From: Terriglobales bacterium
Lineage (GTDB): Bacteria; Acidobacteriota; Terriglobia; Terriglobales; Acidobacteriaceae
NCBI GenBank assembly: GCA_035573675.1
Contig: DATMAB010000020.1
Span: forward strand, 1-64,000
Length of the DNA stretch: 64,000 bases
Direction of reading: 5' to 3'
In this document: positions 16,190-23,823 of the stretch, piece after piece
Layout of the letters: each line of letters begins with the position of its first letter
Position numbering within the stretch: the stretch's first letter is position 1
Notes under the pieces: generated by a model
What the model saw: only the letters and a program-made list of their open reading frames with translations
What the model was told of the DNA's origin: nothing
The model's database searches: none
Made by a program: the position numbers and the translations under genes

Positions 16190-16965
16190 CACCCATACTT
16201 GGACCCAAATTGCTTGTATACAAGATGTTCCCTAGCCTGAGGAACTACGGCGGTATAGCTCCATATCCCATCCAGGAGCAACAGCTCAACTTTCTCGTGG
16301 CATGCGAGAACACCCAAACCGCTGAGGTCGTGCCAAATTGCGAAGTTCAGATTATCCACACAGTGGTTCCCAATTCCGGCGGACACGACCATGACGATCC
16401 GAGCCGTCCCAAAGGCGAATTCAGTATGTTGGCGGGCAACACTGGCCCAGGTGGCTTCTTGAGTATCACCTACACGGCACCCGAACTCTCGAGTAACGTC
16501 AACGTGAACGTTTCGGGCCTTGCGAATGGGCTCCCAGCGACTCCCGAAGTCTTCGCCATTGAGGTGGGACTTGGTGGGTTGGTCGAGCTGTCTCCCAGCG
16601 ACCAATACGAGCTGATTGGGAGCTTTGGGGAGCCGGGTGTCGGTTCCAGACACGTTCGCAATCACTTCGGCATGCCAGAATTCAATTTCGCCCTGAGTCG
16701 TCTAGCTGACTTGTACGTTGCAGCCTATCCCGGGGAGCGTCTGCGGTACAACGACATGAGCCTCGAGACCGGAGGCGTGTTCGACATCGGCAACAACTGG
16801 CAGCCACCACACGGCGAGCATCGCTTCGGCGTGAACGTGGACCTCGATACAGCATTCGTCAACCCAGAACAGCGACGCGAGCTACCGAGGCTCATGCGCC
16901 TTGCTGGCTTGCGAGGACCACTCGACGAGGGTGATCATTGGCACCTCACCCTGAGAGGATTCTAA
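16187..16965 (+). CDS. M15/MepA-like zinc metallopeptidase domain protein, N-terminus unclear
   Basis: The coding character starts right after the previous stop and continues to 16965. The first ATG in frame is 16225, with no ribosome site. Residues 30-130 look like beta-sandwich domains. The C-terminal ~90 residues carry RYNDMSLETGGVFDI, then PPHGEHRFGVNVDLD and finally GDHWHLTL. The His-x6-Asp spacing (HRFGVNVD) plus a late HWH is the zinc-binding pattern of M15/VanX- and MepA-type peptidoglycan peptidases. Such enzymes act outside the cytoplasm, yet this frame has no signal peptide. It could be translated by coupling or by a frameshift from the gene ending at 16189. Family assignment rests on the metal motif only. 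Confidence 0.55.
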
Positions 16966-17927
16966 TGTTGACTACCAGAAGCTATTTAACCCTATGCGCA
17001 GCGATGTTGCTGACCGTGAGTTCGCTTGTGCAGCCCATGCAACTAGCGGCACAGGTGCGTGTACCGTACATTCCGGCCGATCGCGTATCCGTTACGGTCG
17101 ATACCAACGTGACCTACGACGCCGCTACCGCGCTCTACACTTACGCCTACACGCTCAGCAGTGCTCCGACGAGCGAGCAGGAAGCGTGGTACTTCGCCTT
17201 GGAACTAGCGGGTGATGTGATGCCAGAGATCAAGCAGCCCACCTCGCCTGCAGGCTGGAGGTTCGGCATTCATCAAGACCAGCCTGTCGTCAGTTGGGCG
17301 GCAACCGAGGGACCTCCACCACCCGATTGGGTTGACGAAGGCCAGAACGTACCACCCAGTCCGTTCCAGCTAAAGCCGGGACAGACCCTCGCTGGCTTTT
17401 CCTTCAAGAGCCCAGACCCCCCCGCGTCCGTAAAGTTCTTCGCTCAAGGCTTCACGCCGATCCCTTCCGTCACAAGTGATGCCAGTGAACTCGGCGAAGA
17501 AATCCCCGATTGGACCGAGGACAGCTTTACCGGCATAGCTTCCGGGCCCAAGGGTCTGGTCTTGGACCAGCCATTCCTCGGCGGCCGCCGGCCTTCCGTG
17601 GACGGTTTCCTTGCCTTTCTCAATATCCACAATGACGAAACTTTGACGTCCCTCCCGGTAGCCGTCGCGGTGAAATTCTCCGTCAGTGGTGAAACCGTGG
17701 ATCGCACGACCTTCCATGCCGAACTCAACGGAATGGATGTGACCAGGACCTTTCAGGAGACTGGAGGCGCAGCCGACTTGGTGGCGATCTTTGATCTTGG
17801 GTCCCCGCCACTCAAGCGAGGCCGCAACGTTCTCATCACCTCGGTAAGAGGTTTTGTGCCCGATACCAGCCGAACGGCGGACGATACAGACCGGATCACC
17901 TTCTTCGTGCCTGATTCCGTACCGTAA
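16965..17927 (+). CDS. Secreted protein of unknown function
   Basis: 320 residues beginning at ATG 16965, which overlaps the previous stop (TAATG) and has GAGAGGA six bases upstream. Residues 1-35 are a signal peptide (LTLCAAMLLTVSSLV, cleavage near LAAQ). The mature protein is rich in Pro, Asp, Thr and Val, with Ig-like or beta-sandwich appearance (VSVTVDTNVTYDA; VAVKFSVSG near 235). No catalytic motif and few Cys. It may be an extracellular partner of the upstream peptidase-like protein, since the two are translationally coupled. Also possible is an unrelated surface protein. Confidence 0.65.
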   Translation: MLTTRSYLTLCAAMLLTVSSLVQPMQLAAQVRVPYIPADRVSVTVDTNVTYDAATALYTYAYTLSSAPTSEQEAWYFALELAGDVMPEIKQPTSPAGWRFGIHQDQPVVSWAATEGPPPPDWVDEGQNVPPSPFQLKPGQTLAGFSFKSPDPPASVKFFAQGFTPIPSVTSDASELGEEIPDWTEDSFTGIASGPKGLVLDQPFLGGRRPSVDGFLAFLNIHNDETLTSLPVAVAVKFSVSGETVDRTTFHAELNGMDVTRTFQETGGAADLVAIFDLGSPPLKRGRNVLITSVRGFVPDTSRTADDTDRITFFVPDSVP

Positions 17928-17940
17928 GAACGTAACCTCG

Positions 17941-18447
17941 CTACACCAGCCGCTTCTCCATCCGCAGCCCGTCCACGCTTCCCTGGTAATAGCGCGGCAG
18001 TGTTCGCAGCACGGAATAGCCGTGCCGCTTGTAGAAAGTAAGCGCGGCCAGGTTGTCCACCGCCGTCTCCAGGAAGACCATGTGGCACCCCGCCGAGCAC
18101 AATCGTTCCTCCGCCGCCCGCATCAGCCGCGAGCCCAGCCCCGCGCGCCGGGCCGCCTCGCGGACGTCGAGCGTGATGATGTGCCCCGCGCCCCGACGCA
18201 GAACTTCACCCACTACGAAGCCCGCAATCACGCCGCCTTGCTCGGCTACCAAGGCAAACGCGTTCTTCTGCCCCAGGTAATACGCCAGCTCTTCGCGCGG
18301 ATAGGCAATGCCCGGCGGAAAGCACTCCTGATCGATCCGCCACAGGGTTTCGAAGTCCGCCGGGCACTGGTCTCGCAAAACGAAAGTAGCGGTTTCAGCG
18401 TCGCGTTTCACAAGGCGTTTAGCAGTGGGCACATGGCATTTAGCCAC
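17941..18447 (-). CDS. GNAT-family N-acetyltransferase (RimI-like)
   Basis: 168 residues. The GNAT core is visible: ITLDVREAARRAGLGSRLM (acetyl-CoA binding motif A, R-x-x-G-x-G/A form RRAGLGSR, about 108-115) and VDNLAALTFYKRHGY in motif B. This matches ribosomal protein alanine N-acetyltransferase RimI, which acetylates the N-terminus of S18, but RimI-like proteins have varied substrates, so I give no symbol. The last 90 bp are duplicated at 15527-15618. It lies 60 bp after rlmN on the same strand. Confidence 0.8.
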   Translation of the reverse strand: MAKCHVPTAKRLVKRDAETATFVLRDQCPADFETLWRIDQECFPPGIAYPREELAYYLGQKNAFALVAEQGGVIAGFVVGEVLRRGAGHIITLDVREAARRAGLGSRLMRAAEERLCSAGCHMVFLETAVDNLAALTFYKRHGYSVLRTLPRYYQGSVDGLRMEKRLV

Positions 18448-18493
18448 GAACAGAAGTGGTCCAACCGATCAGATGCAACGCTCGCAGGCTCAA

Positions 18494-18521
18494 TGCTAAT
18501 CGCTAACTGCTAATTGCTGCC
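18494..18521. repeat. Heptamer array overlapping the rlmN stop codon
   Basis: Four units: TGCTAAT, CGCTAAC, TGCTAAT, TGCTGCC. The array covers the rlmN stop (18510-18512) and encodes its last residues GSN. Confidence 0.65.
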
Positions 18522-19631
18522 TTTCAACTGTCCGCATGCCGCGAAGATTTCCCGGCCGCGCGGCCGCCGGATGAAGGTCGGCAGCCCGGCATCGATTAAC
18601 ACCCGCTGGAATCCCTGCACGCGCTCGTCAGCGGGGGTAGCGAACGCGATGCCGGGCCCCGGGTTCAGCGCGATCAGGTTCACTTTGGCCCGCAATCCCC
18701 GCAACCGCTCCGCCAGTGCCCGGGCATGCTGGGGTTGGTCGTTCACGTCGTCCAGCAACACGTACTCGAAGGTCAACCGTTCCCGCGGCCGCAACGGGAA
18801 CTCGTGCGCCGCCGCCAGCAGCGTTTGCAGGTTCCACTTGCGATTGATGGGCATCAGCCGCGTGCGCAGTTCGTCGTCGGGCGCATTGATGGAGATAGCC
18901 AGCTTCGGCCGCACCGGCTCCCTGCCCAGGTCATGGATGCGCGGCGCCACTCCGGCCGTAGAAACCGTCATGCGCGACTCAGCGATTCCCGCTCCCTCCG
19001 CCAGCAGCCGTACCGCCTTGATGAAGTTCTCGTAATTGAGGAAAGGCTCGCCCATCCCCATGAACACCAGGTTGATGCGCTCGCGCTTCCGCGCCACCCC
19101 CTGGTCGTCCAGCACCACCAACACCTGTCCCACAATCTCACCGGCCGTCAGATTGCGCCGCATTCCCAATTGAGCAGTCAGGCAAAACTGACAATCCACG
19201 GCGCAGCCCACCTGGCTCGAGACGCAGATCGTGGCCCGCCGCCGGCGCCGCTCTTCCGTGGTTGATTCCTTCTCAACTTCGTCTCCGGCTTCGCTGCCAT
19301 CTCCGGCCTCGCCTCCGTCGCCCTCCGGCATCCACACCGTCTCGACGCTTTGGCCGTCTCCGAACGCCATCAGGTAGCGCACGGTACCGTCCTGCGCCGT
19401 GAACCTCTTCTCGATCCGCGGCTGTCCCACCTCGACCGCCTGCTCTTGAAGTCGCCGGCGCACCGCTTGCGGCAGCGTGGTCACTTCTTCCAGCCTTCCC
19501 AGCCGCTGGCCGTACAACGCCTCGTAGAGCTGGCGGCCGCGGTAGCCGGGTTCCCCGGCCTCCTCCATTAGGCCGGTAAGCTCTTGAAGATCAAGGCCTA
19601 ACAGTTCGAGTTTCTTTTCCCTGGTCGGCAT
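18510..19631 (-). CDS. rlmN: Dual-specificity 23S rRNA/tRNA adenine-C2 methyltransferase
   Basis: 373 residues, radical SAM enzyme with the cluster motif CAVDCQFC (C143, C147, C150) and a C-terminal Cys at 366 (FAACGQL) that takes part in catalysis. RlmN methylates C2 of A2503 in 23S rRNA and of A37 in some tRNAs. GMGEPFLNYENF and STAGVAPRI are further family marks. Residues 103-132 form an acidic, repetitive insertion (GDGGEAGDGSEAGDEVEKE) before the radical SAM domain, longer than in E. coli. The end of the gene lies in a heptamer repeat. Confidence 0.93.
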   Translation of the reverse strand: MPTREKKLELLGLDLQELTGLMEEAGEPGYRGRQLYEALYGQRLGRLEEVTTLPQAVRRRLQEQAVEVGQPRIEKRFTAQDGTVRYLMAFGDGQSVETVWMPEGDGGEAGDGSEAGDEVEKESTTEERRRRRATICVSSQVGCAVDCQFCLTAQLGMRRNLTAGEIVGQVLVVLDDQGVARKRERINLVFMGMGEPFLNYENFIKAVRLLAEGAGIAESRMTVSTAGVAPRIHDLGREPVRPKLAISINAPDDELRTRLMPINRKWNLQTLLAAAHEFPLRPRERLTFEYVLLDDVNDQPQHARALAERLRGLRAKVNLIALNPGPGIAFATPADERVQGFQRVLIDAGLPTFIRRPRGREIFAACGQLKGSN

Positions 19632-19781
19632 CTAAGTGTAGGAGGACAGGCTTGGCATCTGCTCCCCCAGATTGTACGCCCTAACCCCGGAACGGCTCGC
19701 GGCGATTCCATATAAGCTATTGATAAGGGAAGACTTAGACATCATGACGTCTCCAACGGCATATGCCACAATAAGAAGGAG

Positions 19782-21059
19782 ATGACAGCCGAAGAAAAGC
19801 GCAATATACGCCGGCAGGCGCTGCCCAATGGACTGCTGGTCCTGACCGAGCAGATGCCACACATCCGCTCGGTATCCATCGGCATCTGGCTCAAGACGGG
19901 CTCACGCCACGAAGAATTGGCCGCCAACGGCATCTCCCATTTCCTCGAACACATGGTCTTCAAGGGTACACGCACGCGCAGCGCCGAGGACATCGCCCGT
20001 CAGATCGATGCCCTTGGCGGCCACATGGACGCCTTCACCGCCAAGGAGTGCACCTGCTTCAACGCCAAGGTGCTCGATGAGCATCTTCCCGTCGCCCTCG
20101 ACGTCCTGAGCGACCTGGTGTTGAACCCCGTCTTTAACGAGCAGGATATTGCCCGCGAGCGCGGCGTCATCCTGGAAGAGATCAAGCTCGACGAAGACAG
20201 CCCCGACTACCTCGTCCACGAGATTTTCACCCAGAACTTCTGGAAGGGACATTCCCTCGGCCTGCCCATCCTGGGCACTCGCCAGACCGTACGCCGTTTC
20301 GACCGCAGCCTGGTGCTCGATGCCTACGCCCGCAATTTCCTGCCCGGCAATCTGATTGTGAGCGCAGCCGGCAACCTCGAGCACGACCATTTTGTCGACC
20401 TGGTGGCGCAGAAATTCCAGCATCTCCCCGCGGGCAGCAATGGATTCCACGACTCGGTCCCGGCCGTTTCCACAGCCATCACGCTCAGCCAGAAAAAGCT
20501 CGAGCAGGTGCAGATCTGTGTCGGTGTGCCCGCCCATCCCATTGCCCATCCCCGGCGATACGCGACCTATCTGCTCAACGTGATTCTGGGCGGCGGCATG
20601 AGTTCCCGGCTCTTCCAGAACATCCGTGAGCGCCAGGGCCTGGCCTACTCCATCTATTCCGACCTCGACTTGTACCGCGACACGGGATGTCTCTCCGTCT
20701 ACGCCGGCACGTCGCCGGAAACCGCCTTGCGCGTGGTCGACGGCATCATGGACGAGTTCCGGGCGCTGAAGAACAAGCCCATCACCGAGGAGGAGTTGCA
20801 GCGTGCCAAGGGACAACTGAAGGGAAGCCTGATGCTGAGCCTGGAATCCAGCAACGCGCGCATGTCCAATCTGGCTCGCCAGGAAATGTATTTCGATCAC
20901 TTCTTCGGCCTGGACGAGATCACGGCGCTCATCGAAGCCGTTACGGTCCGCGACCTGGCCGAGCTGGCCAACGAATACTTCCAGACCGGGCGCGTCTCCG
21001 CCACCGTGCTTGGCGACCTGAACGGACTTTCGCTCTCTCCCGAGCGCCTTGCCTGCTAG
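19782..21059 (+). CDS. M16-family zinc metallopeptidase
   Basis: 425 residues. The inverted zinc motif HFLEH (53-57) and the downstream Glu in RGVILEEIKLDED (about 127-139) define an active M16B peptidase (PqqL/processing-peptidase type). The C-terminal half is the inactive M16-C partner domain with RQGLAYSIYS. No signal peptide, so probably cytoplasmic; some relatives sit in the periplasm. ATG 19782 follows AAGGAG with almost no spacer, which is unusually tight; an inefficient start or a different start is possible. The gene is divergent from rlmN, with about 150 bp between. Confidence 0.88.
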   Translation: MTAEEKRNIRRQALPNGLLVLTEQMPHIRSVSIGIWLKTGSRHEELAANGISHFLEHMVFKGTRTRSAEDIARQIDALGGHMDAFTAKECTCFNAKVLDEHLPVALDVLSDLVLNPVFNEQDIARERGVILEEIKLDEDSPDYLVHEIFTQNFWKGHSLGLPILGTRQTVRRFDRSLVLDAYARNFLPGNLIVSAAGNLEHDHFVDLVAQKFQHLPAGSNGFHDSVPAVSTAITLSQKKLEQVQICVGVPAHPIAHPRRYATYLLNVILGGGMSSRLFQNIRERQGLAYSIYSDLDLYRDTGCLSVYAGTSPETALRVVDGIMDEFRALKNKPITEEELQRAKGQLKGSLMLSLESSNARMSNLARQEMYFDHFFGLDEITALIEAVTVRDLAELANEYFQTGRVSATVLGDLNGLSLSPERLAC

Positions 21060-21131
21060 GCGGTATCCTGGCTGGGCCCCATCTTTATCCCATCTGCCCC
21101 AGCCCAAACTGACACTTTTTGATTTCCCGGG

Positions 21132-21146
21132 TGACACATTTTGTCA
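21132..21146. promoter_or_regulatory. Candidate upstream activator site (TGACA-N5-TGTCA)
   Basis: A perfect inverted repeat, TGACA-CATTT-TGTCA, about 130 bp upstream of the sigma-54-like element. That distance suits an NtrC/PilR-type enhancer site. The left half is also repeated as TGACACTTTTT just upstream (about 21110). The factor is unknown. Confidence 0.4.
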
Positions 21147-21274
21147 TTCGAAGCCCACCCACAAGCGATTACCAACACCGCAAAAGGCCCCATTACTCAC
21201 GGATTACTCGGCTATCTTGCTGATTACAAAAGAACTTTTGCCTATCGCCTGAAGGCTGTGGAAATCCAGTCGGC

Positions 21275-21290
21275 TGGAACCTGGCTTGCC
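21275..21290 (+). promoter_or_regulatory. Candidate sigma-54 (-24/-12) promoter for the pilin gene
   Basis: TGGAACCTGGCTTGCC has the invariant GG and GC separated by 10 nt and matches TGGCACG-N4-TTGCW at most positions. It ends 94 bp before the pilin ATG. Pilin genes are often controlled by RpoN and PilR. Confidence 0.6.
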
Positions 21291-21384
21291 AATACAGAGG
21301 AACAGCGAGCCTACCGGCTCGGCAAGAAATCTTCGCAAGCACGACAGCTAGACAAGCTAACACCTGGAGAAAAGAGGGAAACAA

Positions 21385-21867
21385 ATGCGCAAACAGAAAG
21401 GATTCTCGCTGATCGAGTTGCTGATCGTCGTGGCGATCATTCTGATCATCGCGGCCATCGCCATCCCGAACCTGCTCCGTTCGCGAATCTCGGCGAACGA
21501 GTCTTCGGCGGTGGGCTCGATCCGCACCCTGAACACAGCGGAAGTCACTTACTCGACGACCTATCCTAACGTCGGGTTCACCTGCACCCTGGGCAACCTG
21601 GGCCCGCCGGCTCCCGGCGCCAATCCGACCTCCACGACCGCTGGCCTGATCGACAACGTGCTGGCCTCCGGTCAGAAGAGCGGCTATGGATTTGCTCTGG
21701 GTGGCTGCTCCGGCACGCCCGTGGTGACCTACAACTCGCAGGGCACGCCGGTGAGCATCGGCCAGACCGGGCAGCGCGCCTTCTGCTCCGACCAGTCGGG
21801 CGTGATTCGCTTCGCGGCTGACGGCTCGGGCACGACCTGCCTGGCGGGCACGACCGCCCTGCAGTAA
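21385..21867 (+). CDS. pilA: Type IV pilin (major pilin candidate)
   Basis: 160 residues. The prepilin leader is short (RKQKG) with cleavage after Gly6 before FSLIELLIVVAI, including the conserved Glu5 of the mature protein. The rest of the N-terminal helix and the small Gly/Thr/Ser-rich globular domain with four Cys residues (likely two disulphides) fit a major pilin. It is monocistronic: a sigma-54-like promoter lies upstream and a strong hairpin terminator follows. The processing and motor genes (pilC, pilB/gspE, pilMNO) lie 12-18 kb downstream. Its Ser/Thr-rich surface and three adjacent TMTC-like genes make glycosylation possible. A role as a pseudopilin cannot be excluded. Confidence 0.88.
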   Translation: MRKQKGFSLIELLIVVAIILIIAAIAIPNLLRSRISANESSAVGSIRTLNTAEVTYSTTYPNVGFTCTLGNLGPPAPGANPTSTTAGLIDNVLASGQKSGYGFALGGCSGTPVVTYNSQGTPVSIGQTGQRAFCSDQSGVIRFAADGSGTTCLAGTTALQ

Positions 21868-21934
21868 CGCTTCACGGCAGGCCCCCTCGTCCTGCCACAA
21901 GTTGGCGAAGTACCTGGGGGAGGGTACAAGCCAA

Positions 21935-21971
21935 GGGGAGCTCAGGCCTCACGCCTGGCTCCCCATTTTTA
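21935..21971 (+). terminator. Rho-independent terminator of pilA
   Basis: GGGGAGC (21935-21941) pairs with GCTCCCC (21958-21964), with an inner CAGGC/GCCTG pair, followed by ATTTTTAT. It sits about 65 bp after the pilA stop, and the T-run is on the plus strand. Confidence 0.85.
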
Positions 21972-21987
21972 TTCCCGCCGTGGCTGC

Positions 21988-23751
21988 TCAGCGCTCGCGT
22001 CCTGTTCCAGCTTCGAGCCGCCGAATCGCTTCCCGCGCTTGCGTCGCTTGCGTGGATCCCGGGTAACGCCGAATCTCCTCTCCAAATGCCGCCAATGCCT
22101 CTTCTGTCCTTCCCTGATTGGCGTACGCCACTCCCAGCAGAAAGTGGTATCCGGGAGCCTTGGGGCTGATTTCCAATGCCTTCTGGAGCAACCTTTGCGC
22201 TTCTTCCGCTCCGTTCTGAGCCAGCCGGATCACCGCCAGCCGGGCGTAGGTTTCGGAGACAGCCGGAGCAAACGTGATAGCCCGCCTCATTTGTTCTTCC
22301 GCCCGGACAAAATCGCCCGATTCGTAGTAGCAGATTCCCAGGTTGAAGGCAGAAAGCCATCCGGGCCGCAGCTCATCGGCCGCCTGGAAATGACGGATCG
22401 CTTCCGCCAGTTTCCCTTGATCCTTGTACGTGACCGCCAGGCTGAGCTGCGCCTTGAAGCTTCGCGGCGCTATCTCTACCGCCCGCGTGAACAACGTCAG
22501 ATCGTCTTTCCAATGCAGACTTTGTTGGGCGCTCGCGAGCGCCATTGCTGCTCCCGCCAGGATTGCCAGGCCCGGCGCCAGCCACTGTGTCCTCGGCCGC
22601 AACCGAGCGTCGAGCCAGCGCCACCCCAGCCCCGCCAGCAACGCGAACCCCACGGAGGCGAGGTAGAGATAGCGGTCATGCACCAATTCGTCTTCGTTGA
22701 CCAGGCGCGCGTTGAGCGCCGGCGCCAGTGCCAGCAAACCCCACAGGGCGGCGAACGCCACTCGCCAGTCACGCGACCGGCTCCACCACCAGCCGACCGC
22801 TGCGGCGCACACCGCCACCATGGCCAGCGGAATCAGTAACGCAATTCCCGGCTGCCGCACATAATCCAAGTCGTAGTAAGGGCTGAGTTCCGTCGGCCAC
22901 ACCAGCAGCCGAACGTAGAACGCCAGCATCTGCGGAGCCGTCAGCAACGCGGTACCGGTCGAGATCGAGGTCAGTGCTACCCAGCCCCCCAGCGCCTTCG
23001 CCCGTATCCCTACAAACGCCAGCGCGAGCACCAGGTACGGCAGCATCGACTTCGCGCCCGCGGCCATCCTGCGTGCCTGGCGAGGAAACTCTGCTGTGAA
23101 GTAGGCATGCAGGAACACCAGTGCTGCCAGGACCACGGCGACTTCCTTCGCGGCGAGCGCTCCGGCGAACAACAGCAGGGCCGCTGCCGTCCAGGCTGCC
23201 CGCTTCCCTGCAGCCTGGCGCGACTTTAGGTAACACAGGAAGGCGCCCACGAAGCCTACCGTCAGCAGCGGATCGCACACGCCGGAGATCCAGGCCACGC
23301 TCTCCACGTGGAGAGGATGCAGCGCGAATACCATCGCTCCCACCAACGCCGCCCGCCGGTCTTCCAGCAAACGCACTCCCAACCCATACACCAGCACAGT
23401 GGCCAGCAGATGAACCAGGACCGTCGTGGCATGGAACCCGCTCGCATCCAGCCCGAACAGGCTTCGGTTGGCAATAAACCACAGCAGCAGCAGCGGCCGG
23501 TAGAAGCGCGCCGGAACGCCGGGGAGGTGGCTCCAGAAGTGCTCGCTGAAAAATCGCGGCACGTTCCGCCAGGAGGTGAGGAGCGGGTTTTGCTCGATGC
23601 TCTGGTGGTCGTCGTAAACGAATCCGAAGCCGAGTGTGACCGCATAGCTCAGCGCCGTCACCAGCAGCAACACCACCAGCCAGCGGCGTTCCCTTCCGCC
23701 GGCCGGCTCGTTTCCGTCGTGTTCACGCTCTCCTGCAGCTTGGCGGATCAT
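21988..23751 (-). CDS. TMTC-like polytopic membrane protein with C-terminal TPRs (paralogue 1)
   Basis: About 587 residues. Residues 25-400 hold around ten transmembrane helices. The first loop has FVYDDHQSI, an acidic pair typical of GT-C glycosyltransferases, and further on ALHPLHVESVAWISG, the hallmark of TMTC/DUF1736 proteins. From about 420 to the end there are four TPR units (KLAEAIRHFQAADELRPG, FVRAEEQMRRAITFAP and so on). In animals TMTC proteins transfer mannose to protein Ser/Thr; bacterial members are uncharacterised. It lies just past the pilA terminator, reading towards it. The frame may start at TTG 23757; I use ATG 23751. No ribosome site is obvious. Confidence 0.72.
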   Translation of the reverse strand: MIRQAAGEREHDGNEPAGGRERRWLVVLLLVTALSYAVTLGFGFVYDDHQSIEQNPLLTSWRNVPRFFSEHFWSHLPGVPARFYRPLLLLWFIANRSLFGLDASGFHATTVLVHLLATVLVYGLGVRLLEDRRAALVGAMVFALHPLHVESVAWISGVCDPLLTVGFVGAFLCYLKSRQAAGKRAAWTAAALLLFAGALAAKEVAVVLAALVFLHAYFTAEFPRQARRMAAGAKSMLPYLVLALAFVGIRAKALGGWVALTSISTGTALLTAPQMLAFYVRLLVWPTELSPYYDLDYVRQPGIALLIPLAMVAVCAAAVGWWWSRSRDWRVAFAALWGLLALAPALNARLVNEDELVHDRYLYLASVGFALLAGLGWRWLDARLRPRTQWLAPGLAILAGAAMALASAQQSLHWKDDLTLFTRAVEIAPRSFKAQLSLAVTYKDQGKLAEAIRHFQAADELRPGWLSAFNLGICYYESGDFVRAEEQMRRAITFAPAVSETYARLAVIRLAQNGAEEAQRLLQKALEISPKAPGYHFLLGVAYANQGRTEEALAAFGEEIRRYPGSTQATQAREAIRRLEAGTGRER

Positions 23752-23823
23752 AGTCAATCGAACAGCAGCTCTGTGCCCAGACGGGCTTGGGCGACCTCCC
23801 CAGCCCGTGCTTCGCTGCCCAGT

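Larger units (their letters stand above)
21060..21384. other. Regulatory region upstream of the pilin gene
   Basis: About 325 bp without a gene. It holds a candidate sigma-54 promoter at 21275-21290 and a candidate activator palindrome at 21132-21146, spaced as expected for an enhancer-binding protein (both listed). Confidence 0.55.

Noticed and set aside
15527-18032. An integrative element with attachment sites
   Set aside because: The direct repeats are suggestive, but no integrase, tRNA target or mobilisation gene is present, so I report only the duplication.
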